6,367 bases of DNA from Cytophagales bacterium (GCA_025360235.1 JANYCO010000540.1:1-6367); one strand, 5' to 3'. Shown: positions 1 through 5,855, counted from the first letter of the stretch. The notes: generated by a model not told the origin, from the sequence alone. Numbers and translations are program-made.

Positions 1-23
1 AAAAAAATATTTTTAATATACAT

Positions 24-1349
24 ATGCGACAGCTAATTCTCGTTTTTTTATTTATTCCATTAATCAGCTATTCTCAAAAAGCTGAAAAATATTACAAAAG
101 CGGAGATGAAAAATTTCTAAACGAAGACTACTACGGAGCTATTGCAGATTACGACAATGCGATAAAAGTGGATTCGAAACATATCAAGGCTTATAAAAAC
201 AGGGCTATTGCAAAGTATTTAACTAAGGATTACAATGGAGCCATGGAAGATTACAATAAGCTTATAGAATTAAATCCTAAAGACGGAGATGCTTATTATA
301 ACAGAGGCGCATTAAAAGATAAACTACTGGATAATGATGGGGCATTAGCGGATTACAATAGCGCTATAGAATTTGAAACCAAGTATGCAGATATGGCTTA
401 TATCAATATAGGAGTTGCTAAAACAAAAAATAAGGACTATAAAGGATCGATTGCAGCTTTCAGTAAATCGATAGAATTAAATCCGAACTATGCTGATGCA
501 TATTCTAACAGAGGATCTGCAAAATTTTTCATACAAGACTATGCAGGAGCAATAACGGACTTGAATAGAGCCATCGAACTAGATTCAATGGATGCAAATG
601 TTTATTATTTCAGAGGACTTTCTAAGGGTAACTTGAAAGATGAAAAGGGAGCTATAATAGATTTCAGCAAAGCCTTAAATTTAAATCCGGCTAATTCTAA
701 AGTATATTATGATAGAGGTGTTTCAAAAATTAATATTGGAGCATATTCAGATGCTATAATAGATTTTTCAAAAGCCATTGAGATTAACCCCTATTATGCA
801 GACGCTTATTATAATAGAGGATTCTCTAAGCAAAACTTATTAGACTATAATGGCTCTATTGCCGACTTTAACAAATCAATTGAGATTGATTCTAGTAACG
901 CAGACTCTTATTATTACAGAGGATATTCGAAAGAGAAATTAAAGGATGAAGATGGCGCCATTGCTGACTACACAAAGGCTATCGAAATCAACTCGCAATA
1001 CATTAATGCTTATTATCGCAGAGGAGCCATAAAAGCAAACGGGGTAGGAGTTATTGCTTATAAAGAAGCGCTTGCAAATTACACAGCCGCAATAGAAATA
1101 GACCCTCAAAATTCAGAAGCATATGCTAAAAGAGGCAATTTGAAATATCAATGGATAAAATTCAAGGAAGCAATCGATGATTATAATAAAGCTATAGACC
1201 TTAATCCTAACAATGGTATGGCCTATTGTAACAGAGGACTTTCGAAAATTCTAGTAAGCCAAAATGACGGCGCTTGTTCAGATTTCAATAAAGCGGTTCA
1301 ACTAGGGTATAATAAAGCTAAAGATTTCTTTACTCAATATTGCAAATAG
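24..1349 (+). CDS. Exported tetratricopeptide-repeat (TPR) protein
   Basis: The 441-residue product begins with a signal peptide: Arg2, a hydrophobic stretch at residues 4-14, and a likely cut near residues 17-18 (SYS|Q or just after it), a common Bacteroidota pattern. The rest is twelve consecutive TPR units, mostly 34 residues long, at about 19-52, 53-86, 87-120, 121-155, 156-189, 190-223, 224-257, 258-291, 292-325, 326-362, 363-396 and 397-430. Each follows the pattern AYxNRGxxK...DYxGAIxDYxKAIEINP. Unit 10 carries a three-residue insertion and unit 4 one extra residue. The 11-residue tail ends in QYCK, as in many Bacteroidota TPR proteins. There is no enzymatic domain and no second membrane segment, so it is probably a periplasmic or surface scaffold for protein-protein contacts; its partner is unknown. 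Only 23 AT-rich bases precede the ATG, so the promoter lies off the window. It converges on the toxin gene, with 65 bp between the two stops. The TPR assignment is certain; the biological role is not. Confidence 0.93.
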   Translation: MRQLILVFLFIPLISYSQKAEKYYKSGDEKFLNEDYYGAIADYDNAIKVDSKHIKAYKNRAIAKYLTKDYNGAMEDYNKLIELNPKDGDAYYNRGALKDKLLDNDGALADYNSAIEFETKYADMAYINIGVAKTKNKDYKGSIAAFSKSIELNPNYADAYSNRGSAKFFIQDYAGAITDLNRAIELDSMDANVYYFRGLSKGNLKDEKGAIIDFSKALNLNPANSKVYYDRGVSKINIGAYSDAIIDFSKAIEINPYYADAYYNRGFSKQNLLDYNGSIADFNKSIEIDSSNADSYYYRGYSKEKLKDEDGAIADYTKAIEINSQYINAYYRRGAIKANGVGVIAYKEALANYTAAIEIDPQNSEAYAKRGNLKYQWIKFKEAIDDYNKAIDLNPNNGMAYCNRGLSKILVSQNDGACSDFNKAVQLGYNKAKDFFTQYCK

Positions 1350-1414
1350 ACTCTATGATTAAAGTTCAACATTAAAATCGCCTTCCTGCCTGCTAATAGG
1401 TCAAACATAATAAG

Positions 1415-1705
1415 TTACTGCGGATATTTTTCAGGATTTTGGGAGGTATGAAAAACTGCTAAAATTGTAACCGCTATCTTATTTTCACCAACTCTATAAA
1501 GAATAAGAAATGGAAATTTCTTAAGAACAAACCCTCTAACATCCTTATATCTTATGGAATAAAAAGGATTGATGGACAAAGCTTCAAAAGCATTTTCCAC
1601 TTCATCTATAAAAGTTAATCCTAATCTCTTTTGTTGTGTATCGTACCAAAGAGCCGCTTTTCGAATATGTGTTGCTGCTTTGGATTTAATAAAAATATTA
1701 TACAT
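1415..1705 (-). CDS. RelE/ParE-family toxin of a type II toxin-antitoxin system
   Basis: The 96-residue protein has the usual length and layout of the RelE/ParE fold. An N-terminal strand is followed by an amphipathic helical region with AALWYDTQQKRLGLTF (residues 17-32), a second helix running to the INP turn (45-47), the R-Y-K-D-V-R segment (52-57), the FPFLILYRV strand (64-72), and a C-terminal VFHTSQNPEKY segment (84-94). The family often has HTSRNP here, so Gln89 stands where Arg is common. Members either cut mRNA in the ribosome (RelE) or poison gyrase (ParE); this sequence alone does not decide, although the WY..Q..GLG-like helix and the HxSxxP tail are frequent in ParE-like Bacteroidota proteins. 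The ATG at 1703-1705 lies inside the end of the upstream antitoxin gene, an 8-nt overlap that implies translational coupling. The reading frame is intact and of full length. Confidence 0.88.
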   Translation of the reverse strand: MYNIFIKSKAATHIRKAALWYDTQQKRLGLTFIDEVENAFEALSINPFYSIRYKDVRGFVLKKFPFLILYRVGENKIAVTILAVFHTSQNPEKYPQ

Positions 1706-1943
1706 CCAATTCTTTTCGTATTTGATTTAAAAATAGTTTACCATCCACTCCTGGTTGAGGATTTGTTTCTTCCTCTTTTAAAATTTGTTCTAGTTCCTTA
1801 ATCTGCCATGGCTGCAAAGTCATGGCAATATCTGCACTTTTAATTTCGTCCGTTTTCAAAACAGTAGCCGTTTTGAATCGCTCTAGCACAGCTAAATAAA
1901 AATTGAACTCATTATCCGGAACCGTTATGTAAATGCCTTTCAT
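1698..1943 (-). CDS. Antitoxin partner of the RelE/ParE-family toxin
   Basis: This small protein has 81 residues from the ATG at 1943 and lies directly upstream of the toxin, overlapping it by 8 nt, the standard antitoxin-first order. The N-terminus (MKGIYITVPDNEFNFYLAVLERF) predicts a strand and then a helix, resembling short Bacteroidota antitoxins that begin with a K-x-I-x-I-x-VPDNE pattern. A charged helix follows (about residues 46-59, rich in E, K and L), and the C-terminus (GKLFLNQIRKEL, about 68-79) probably wraps the toxin. No ribbon-helix-helix or helix-turn-helix is obvious, so DNA binding is unproven. The frame is open to another ATG at 1973, giving 91 residues, but I chose 1943. 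A match to the Bacteroidota -7 promoter element (1961-1968) lies between the two ATGs and would start transcription near 1955, and the extra residues (MCIFGKTQCF) look non-conserved. The identification as an antitoxin comes mainly from position. Confidence 0.78.
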   Translation of the reverse strand: MKGIYITVPDNEFNFYLAVLERFKTATVLKTDEIKSADIAMTLQPWQIKELEQILKEEETNPQPGVDGKLFLNQIRKELDV

Positions 1944-1958
1944 AAAACACTGCGTTTT
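1944..1958. promoter_or_regulatory. Candidate operator of the toxin-antitoxin operon (inverted repeat)
   Basis: AAAACACTGCGTTTT is a near-palindrome: AAAAC pairs with GTTTT, and of the seven possible arm pairs only one, A with C, fails. It lies directly before the antitoxin ATG and covers the expected transcription start. Type II antitoxins, alone or with their toxin, usually repress their own promoter at such a site. The repeat is short, so chance cannot be excluded. Confidence 0.4.
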
Positions 1959-1960
1959 AC

Positions 1961-1992
1961 CAAAGATACACATAATCTGAGAATAATAAAAG
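1961..1992 (-). promoter_or_regulatory. Promoter of the toxin-antitoxin operon
   Basis: Read on the minus strand, TATCTTTG at 1968-1961 matches the Bacteroidota -7 consensus TAnnTTTG exactly. About 19 nt upstream, CTTTT at 1992-1988 is a weak stand-in for the -33 element. The expected transcription start, near 1953-1956, gives a leader of roughly 10-13 nt to the ATG at 1943 and lies downstream of the ATG at 1973, so it decides the antitoxin start. The -7 match is seen directly; the promoter activity is inferred. Confidence 0.6.
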
Positions 1993-2024
1993 GATAAAAA
2001 ATAGTTTTCTTATTCTTTTATCCT
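1991..2024. repeat. Inverted repeat in the divergent spacer
   Basis: AGGATAAAA at 1991-1999 and TTTTATCCT at 2016-2024 are perfect 9-bp inverted arms separated by 16 nt. The left arm touches the weak -33 region of the toxin-antitoxin promoter. It could be a regulator site for the divergent pair or a chance product of AT-rich sequence. There is no evidence that it forms an RNA hairpin. Confidence 0.3.
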
Positions 2025-2034
2025 CCTCTTCTCC

Positions 2035-2066
2035 TTTACTTCTTTCCTCCTTTTTCCCTACCTTGC
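2035..2066 (+). promoter_or_regulatory. Candidate promoter of the tRNA nucleotidyltransferase gene
   Basis: TACCTTGC at 2059-2066 resembles the Bacteroidota -7 element TAnnTTTG but lacks one T, and TTTA at 2035-2038 lies 20 nt upstream in the -33 position. A start near 2071-2073 would leave a leader of about 15 nt before the ATG at 2087. Both elements are imperfect, so this is a placement, not a firm call. Confidence 0.35.
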
Positions 2067-2086
2067 AGTAAAATTAAATACCCTTA

Positions 2087-3517
2087 ATGAATTTTTCCGA
2101 TCACCTAAAGTCCAACGACGTTTTCGAACTCCTTGCCAGCAGTGCAACGCGGCTGGGGCTGGAAACCTATTTGGTAGGCGGCTATGTACGTGACCTGATT
2201 TTAAAAAGACCATGTAAAGACATTGATGTGGTCTGCGTGGGTAGTGGCATTGAACTGGCTTTACATGTAGCCAAAACAATAGGCCCAGATACACATGTTT
2301 CCGTATTTAAAAATTTCGGAACAGCGATGTTACGCTACAAAGAATGGGAAGTAGAATTTGTAGGCGCAAGAAAAGAATCGTACAACAGAGATTCCCGTAA
2401 ACCAATAGTTGAAGACGGCACCCTACAAGACGACCAGAACCGACGTGATCTTACCATTAATGCTTTAGCAATTAGTTTAAATAAAAATAACTATGGCGAT
2501 CTTATCGATCCCTTTGGAGGTATTGAAGATCTGAAGAAAAAAAATCTCCGCACTCCTCTGGGACCAGACATCACCTTCTCTGATGACCCACTGCGCATGA
2601 TGCGCGCAATACGATTTGCTACACAATTAAATTTCGACATTGAACCCGATACCTTTGACGCTATCTCCAGAAATAAAGAACGATTGTCTATCGTGTCTAT
2701 GGAACGAATTTCTACCGAACTCAATAAAATAATTTTAACACCTAAGCCTTCTTACGGTTTTAAACTTCTTTTTCAGGCTGGACTTTTACAATTGATCTTC
2801 CCTGAACTCTGCGCCTTACAAGGGGTAGAGACTATTGAAAATAAATCACACAAAGACAATTTCTACCATACGCTGCAAGTGCTGGACAATGTGTGTCCGA
2901 ATTCCGATGACCTCTGGCTGCGCTGGGCTGCCATACTGCATGACATTGCAAAACCTGCCACCAAGCGATTTAATAAAAAAGTAGGCTGGACCTTTCATGG
3001 CCATGAAGATAAAGGCGCCCGCATGGTACCCGGTATTTTCCGCCGACTTAAATTACCGCTGAACGACCACATGAAAAAAGTGGAGAAACTTGTTCGCCTA
3101 CACTTAAGACCTATTGCCCTGGTAAAAGAAACGGTAACAGACTCAGCGGTCAGAAGATTACTTTTTGAATCGGGAGATGATTTTGAAGATCTGATGAAAC
3201 TTTGTCGTGCCGATGTGACTTCAAAAGATAATAACAAGGTGGCCCGTTTTCTTAAAAACTTTGACCAGGTAGAGCAAAAGGCGAAAGAAGTACTGGAAAA
3301 AGACGAACTCCGGACTTTTCAGCCTGTTTTTACGGGGGAGGATATTATGGCTCTTTTTGAATTATCCCCCTCCAGAACCGTAGGAGACCTGAAAATTGCT
3401 TTACGAGAGGCAATTTTAGAAGGTGAAATAAAAAACACAAGGGAAGACGGGCAAGATTTCGTTATTAAGACCGGAAAAAACCTGTTTGGGTTGGAAGCGA
3501 AAAAAAAGCTACTATAA
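2087..3517 (+). CDS. cca: tRNA nucleotidyltransferase (CCA-adding type) with HD domain
   Basis: This cytoplasmic enzyme of 476 residues, normal for the bacterial class II family, builds or repairs the 3' CCA end of tRNA from CTP and ATP. The polymerase beta-like head has LVGGYVRD (residues 29-36) and the metal-binding DxD in KDIDVV (Asp45, Asp47). It is followed by RRDLTINA (119-126), the DPFGG segment (141-145) and the nucleotide-choosing and arginine-rich DDPLRMMRAIRFA (166-178). The RNA-binding neck and body follow, with ERISTELNKI. An HD phosphohydrolase-type domain is marked by LHDIAKP (His285, Asp286) and HGHE (304-307). The C-terminal segment VFTGEDIMALFELSPSRTVG is the usual end-domain signature of these HD-bearing forms. 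No key residue is missing. The ATG at 2087 gives the expected short N-terminus before the GG motif. It reads divergently from the toxin-antitoxin operon and is closed by a hairpin at its stop codon. From sequence alone I cannot tell whether it adds all of CCA or only part. Confidence 0.94.
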   Translation: MNFSDHLKSNDVFELLASSATRLGLETYLVGGYVRDLILKRPCKDIDVVCVGSGIELALHVAKTIGPDTHVSVFKNFGTAMLRYKEWEVEFVGARKESYNRDSRKPIVEDGTLQDDQNRRDLTINALAISLNKNNYGDLIDPFGGIEDLKKKNLRTPLGPDITFSDDPLRMMRAIRFATQLNFDIEPDTFDAISRNKERLSIVSMERISTELNKIILTPKPSYGFKLLFQAGLLQLIFPELCALQGVETIENKSHKDNFYHTLQVLDNVCPNSDDLWLRWAAILHDIAKPATKRFNKKVGWTFHGHEDKGARMVPGIFRRLKLPLNDHMKKVEKLVRLHLRPIALVKETVTDSAVRRLLFESGDDFEDLMKLCRADVTSKDNNKVARFLKNFDQVEQKAKEVLEKDELRTFQPVFTGEDIMALFELSPSRTVGDLKIALREAILEGEIKNTREDGQDFVIKTGKNLFGLEAKKKLL

Positions 3518-3561
3518 CAGGGGACTCAGTGATAGCTAAAAATGCCTGTCATAGTAGCTTT
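3505..3561. terminator. Long stem-loop at the end of cca, probable terminator
   Basis: The left arm at 3505-3521 (AAAGCTACTATAACAGG) and the right arm at 3545-3561 (CCTGTCATAGTAGCTTT) pair at 16 of 17 positions; the only mismatch is A3516 with C3550. The loop has 23 nt. The left arm overlaps the last codons and the stop codon of cca. On the plus strand the trailing T run is only TTT followed by ATA. On the minus strand the stem is followed by seven T, the complement of AAAAAAA at 3501-3507, so the more canonical terminator points leftward. It may act in both directions. The A run is also explained by lysine codons of cca. Confidence 0.65.
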
Positions 3562-3673
3562 ATACTCTATCAAAGTAGGTTTTACCCTATTTTGACCTTC
3601 ATTCCTAAAAATAAAAAGTAATCTCGTAAGTATATAATTTCTTAACTTATGCCCTAAACCTCATTTATCAGGC

Positions 3674-3700
3674 ATTTACTAATTATCTGATACAAATTTA
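3674..3700. promoter_or_regulatory. Upstream element of the PAS-LuxR gene shared with the dinB promoter
   Basis: ATTTACTAATTAT at 3674-3686 is an exact 13-bp copy of 4669-4681 in front of dinB, and in both places AAATTTA follows, here at 3694-3700, with one nucleotide difference in spacing. At dinB this sequence is one side of a perfect palindrome plus the -7 region; here the second half-site is degraded to TGATACAAAT. It could be a regulator site or an upstream promoter for the gene at 3788, with a leader of about 80 nt. The repeat is seen directly; its function is inferred. Confidence 0.45.
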
Positions 3701-3756
3701 GCAGAAATAGAGATACAAGTAAATAGCACGAAAGTGTCATTTTTTATCGATTTTTA

Positions 3757-3771
3757 TTAGTACATTTACTA
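3757..3771 (+). promoter_or_regulatory. Candidate promoter-proximal operator of the PAS-LuxR gene
   Basis: TTAGTA at 3757-3762 and TACTA at 3767-3771 form an inverted pair of the same half-site found before dinB, with a 4-nt spacer. They overlap TACATTTA at 3761-3768, one base away from the Bacteroidota -7 element TAnnTTTG. A start near 3775 would leave about 13 nt before the ATG at 3788. No good -33 element is seen. Confidence 0.35.
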
Positions 3772-3787
3772 TGCTAAAGCGATTATT

Positions 3788-4561
3788 ATGGTCGATACTC
3801 TGGTAAAATTATGGCAATCCAATCAATCAAAGGGTAAAACCAATGGTTTGAAAGACCTCGTGAAGGGCTATAAAGACTTCGAGCAAATTTGTACCATGTG
3901 GAATACTTATATCTACATGCATGACTACCGCAGCAACAAGTATATATATATAAGTCCTTCCTTTTGCAATTATCTTGGGGTAAATTATAACCATACACTT
4001 AACGATGGATTTGAAAGTATCTCTCTGCTCATCCATCCTGACGATTCATTAATTTTAGATAAATCACTATTTAAAGACATCACTCAATTCCTGTCTACTT
4101 TACCAGAATCCGAACAAGAAAGTCAAAACTACAGATTCAGCTATAACTTTAGGATTAGAAAAAAAGATGGTACCTATGTGAATATGTCTATTGTTTCTAA
4201 AATTCTAGGCTTCAATAAAAAAGGAAAATTATTAGTTGATTTTGGAATGATCATACCGATCATTCATGTTATTGAAACAGACAAGATCTTGCTGAACATT
4301 TCGAAATCCACCAACGAAGATGATTACAGTACCGTTTTTCAGAAAGAATACAAAAAGGAAAAAAACGAAGACCTGCATCTTACAAAAAGAGAATTAGAAA
4401 TTATTCAGCTTTTAAAAAACGGAATGGATAGCCAGTCCATCGCCGATCATCTTTGCATTAGTTTGAACACAGCTAAAAATCACCGAAGAAATATTTTTGA
4501 AAAAACGAACACCAATAAGGTGACGGAACTTTTGTCGTTGGTGAATAAGTTGGGGTTGTAA
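3788..4561 (+). CDS. PAS-like sensor, LuxR-type transcriptional regulator
   Basis: The 257-residue cytoplasmic protein has two recognisable parts. Residues about 36-165 look like a PAS_3-type fold: an N-terminal helix and strand (YIYMHDYRSNKYIYIS), then SPSFCNYLGV, the IHPDD turn (His83 to Asp86), a helical insertion with acidic and glutamine residues, and the strand pattern FRIRKKDGTYVNMSIVSK followed by KKGKLLVDFGM. Residues 198-257 are a LuxR/GerE helix-turn-helix: LTKRELEIIQLLKNGMDSQSIA, then ISLNTAKNHRRNIFEKT as recognition helix and linker, with Ala in TAKNH where Val is common. There is no receiver domain, membrane segment or kinase domain, so it probably senses a small ligand or partner through the PAS part and binds DNA directly. 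No obvious heme or flavin residue can be named. It precedes dinB by 139 bp on the same strand and shares upstream half-sites with it, so it could regulate the dinB-dnaE operon, itself, or unrelated genes. The ATG at 3788 is the first in-frame start after the presumed promoter; an ATG at 3771 is out of frame. Confidence 0.88.
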   Translation: MVDTLVKLWQSNQSKGKTNGLKDLVKGYKDFEQICTMWNTYIYMHDYRSNKYIYISPSFCNYLGVNYNHTLNDGFESISLLIHPDDSLILDKSLFKDITQFLSTLPESEQESQNYRFSYNFRIRKKDGTYVNMSIVSKILGFNKKGKLLVDFGMIIPIIHVIETDKILLNISKSTNEDDYSTVFQKEYKKEKNEDLHLTKRELEIIQLLKNGMDSQSIADHLCISLNTAKNHRRNIFEKTNTNKVTELLSLVNKLGL

Positions 4562-4614
4562 AGCACTACATTAAATGTTATGCCAAAGTGAGATGTAATA
4601 AGCTCAATTTTAAC

Positions 4615-4638
4615 ACCTTAAAACCTTAAAACCTTAAA
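4615..4638. repeat. Short tandem repeat, three copies of ACCTTAAA
   Basis: Three exact head-to-tail copies of the 8-bp unit ACCTTAAA, followed by a partial AC, lie between the PAS-LuxR gene and dinB. The first copy also forms a weak inverted repeat with TTTTAA at 4608-4613. Copy-number change by slippage would alter the spacing upstream of the dinB operator but no reading frame. Function is unknown. Confidence 0.7.
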
Positions 4639-4663
4639 ACATCCATTATTTATGTCACCACTT

Positions 4664-4694
4664 TTAGTATTTACTAATTATTTTAGTAAATTTA
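4664..4694 (+). promoter_or_regulatory. dinB promoter with overlapping palindromic operator
   Basis: ATTTACTAA at 4669-4677 and TTAGTAAAT at 4683-4691 are perfect 9-bp inverted arms around TTATT. A third half-site, TTAGTA at 4664-4669, forms a second inverted pair with TACTAA at 4672-4677. TAAATTTA at 4687-4694 is one base from the Bacteroidota -7 element TAnnTTTG, with T-rich sequence at 4662-4665 in the -33 position. A bound regulator would therefore cover the core promoter, fitting repression that is lifted on DNA damage or another signal. The palindrome is direct observation; promoter and repressor roles are inferred. Confidence 0.6.
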
Positions 4695-4700
4695 ATCCTT

Positions 4701-5855
4701 ATGGATACACGGGCTGTCTTACATATGGATTTGGATTCTTTCTTTGTTTCGGTGGAACGACTGAAAAATCCTGCATTTATAGGCAAACCACTTATCGTAG
4801 GTGGAAATAGTGCGAGAGGTGTAGTTGCTTCCTGCAGTTATGAAACCAGAAAGTTCGGCGTACATTCTGCCATGCCAATGCGGATGGCGAAAAAACTTTG
4901 TCCCGAAGCTATTGTTGTAAGTGGTGATATGGAAAGTTATAGCCACCACTCCTCTATTGTTTCTGAAATTATCTCCGGCCGCTCTCCTGTTTATGAAAAA
5001 AGATCCATCGATGAATTTTATGTGGACCTTACCGGAATGGAAAAATTTTTCGGTTGTTATAAATGGGCTTCCGAAACAAGAGCGAAAGTAATCAAAGAAA
5101 CAGGACTACCCATCTCATTCGGACTATCGGTAAACAAACTGGTTTCGAAAATGGGCACCAGCAAAGCTAAGCCCAACGGACAGCTACAAATACCAAGGGG
5201 CACCGAGCGAGAATTTATCGCTCCAATGTCCATTCAAAAAATTCCAGGCGTAGGCGAAGAGACGGCTGCACATCTGTATAGCATGGGTGTAAAAACAATA
5301 AAAACACTTCGTGAAATTCCTGTTCAGCTACTACAAAAAGAATTTGGCAAAAACGGAAAACTCATTTGGGAAAAAGCCAACGCCATCGATGATTCTCCGG
5401 TAGAACCTTACGACGAACAAAAATCAATCTCTACGGAAAGCACTTTCAATTCAGATACTACTGATATCAATTTTCTAAAAGCACTGCTTGTAAAACAATC
5501 GGAAGAACTCGCTTTTGAACTCCGGAAAAGTCAACGGCTCACGGGGTGTATTACTGTGAAAGTGCGGTATTCCGATTTCAACACCTTTACCCAACAAAAG
5601 AAAATTACGCTTACCGCCAGTGATTCTACATTGATTGACTTAGCAAAACAGATCTTCGACAAACTTTACGACAAAAGGGTATTGGTAAGAATGGTCGGAA
5701 TCCGATACAGCCATTTGGTTTACGGAAATCCCCAGATAAATTTATTTGAAGACACCGCCGAATCGGTGCGGCTCTATGAGGCAATGGACAAAATAAAAAG
5801 TAAATACGGAGCAGTAGCCATAAAAAGAGCGGTAAGCGCGATTAAAATCAGATAA
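4701..5855 (+). CDS. dinB: Y-family DNA polymerase (DNA polymerase IV type)
   Basis: This 384-residue translesion polymerase inserts nucleotides opposite damaged template bases, with low fidelity. The palm begins with LHMDLDSFFVSVE (residues 7-19), carrying catalytic Asp10 and the aromatic steric-gate candidate Phe15. The fingers contain GGNSARGVVASCSYETRKFGVHSAMPM. The second catalytic motif, RSIDEFYVDLTG, holds Asp104 and Glu105. A helix-hairpin-helix-like thumb segment, IQKIPGVGEETAAHLYSMG, follows, then the little-finger domain from about residue 240. QINLF at 345-349 matches the QxxLF-type sliding-clamp-binding motif, which is internal because a tail of about 35 residues follows it (LYEAMDKIKSKYG). 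All catalytic carboxylates are present, unlike ImuB proteins, which lack them. The ATG at 4701 gives the common N-terminus of Bacteroidota DinB; Met9 (4725) is the alternative but would leave Asp10 almost at the start. The next gene, dnaE, begins one nucleotide after the stop, so the two are probably translated together. Confidence 0.95.
   Translation: MDTRAVLHMDLDSFFVSVERLKNPAFIGKPLIVGGNSARGVVASCSYETRKFGVHSAMPMRMAKKLCPEAIVVSGDMESYSHHSSIVSEIISGRSPVYEKRSIDEFYVDLTGMEKFFGCYKWASETRAKVIKETGLPISFGLSVNKLVSKMGTSKAKPNGQLQIPRGTEREFIAPMSIQKIPGVGEETAAHLYSMGVKTIKTLREIPVQLLQKEFGKNGKLIWEKANAIDDSPVEPYDEQKSISTESTFNSDTTDINFLKALLVKQSEELAFELRKSQRLTGCITVKVRYSDFNTFTQQKKITLTASDSTLIDLAKQIFDKLYDKRVLVRMVGIRYSHLVYGNPQINLFEDTAESVRLYEAMDKIKSKYGAVAIKRAVSAIKIR

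Noticed and set aside
24..1349. TPR gene as a recent tandem DNA duplication
   Set aside because: The repeats agree in protein pattern but differ widely in codons and residues, so they are old protein repeats and not recent DNA copies.
1350..1414. Possible terminator between the convergent TPR and toxin genes
   Set aside because: I found no convincing stem with a T run in these 65 bases.
2058..2294. Minus-strand open frame of 78 codons over the start of cca
   Set aside because: It is a shadow of the well-supported cca coding frame, and its translation is rich in Pro, His and Cys without any family motif.
2491..3237. Two minus-strand open frames (2491-2724 and 2995-3237) inside cca
   Set aside because: Both are serine- and arginine-rich antisense shadows of a conserved enzyme, with no upstream promoter match noticed.
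3771..3806. Eleven-codon upstream open frame starting at the ATG at 3771 and overlapping the PAS-LuxR start
   Set aside because: It is too short to judge, has no coding signature, and can arise by chance; it might affect translation of the gene at 3788, but nothing supports this.
3786..4036. Two overlapping minus-strand open frames over the start of the PAS-LuxR gene
   Set aside because: They lie antisense to a gene with recognisable domains and their translations show no domain pattern.
4615..4640. ACCTTAAA repeats as a possible CRISPR or iteron array
   Set aside because: The units are 8 bp and directly contiguous with no spacers, and no cas or replication-initiator gene is nearby.
4719..4949. 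Minus-strand open frame inside dinB
   Set aside because: It is antisense to the conserved DinB catalytic region and encodes no recognisable protein.
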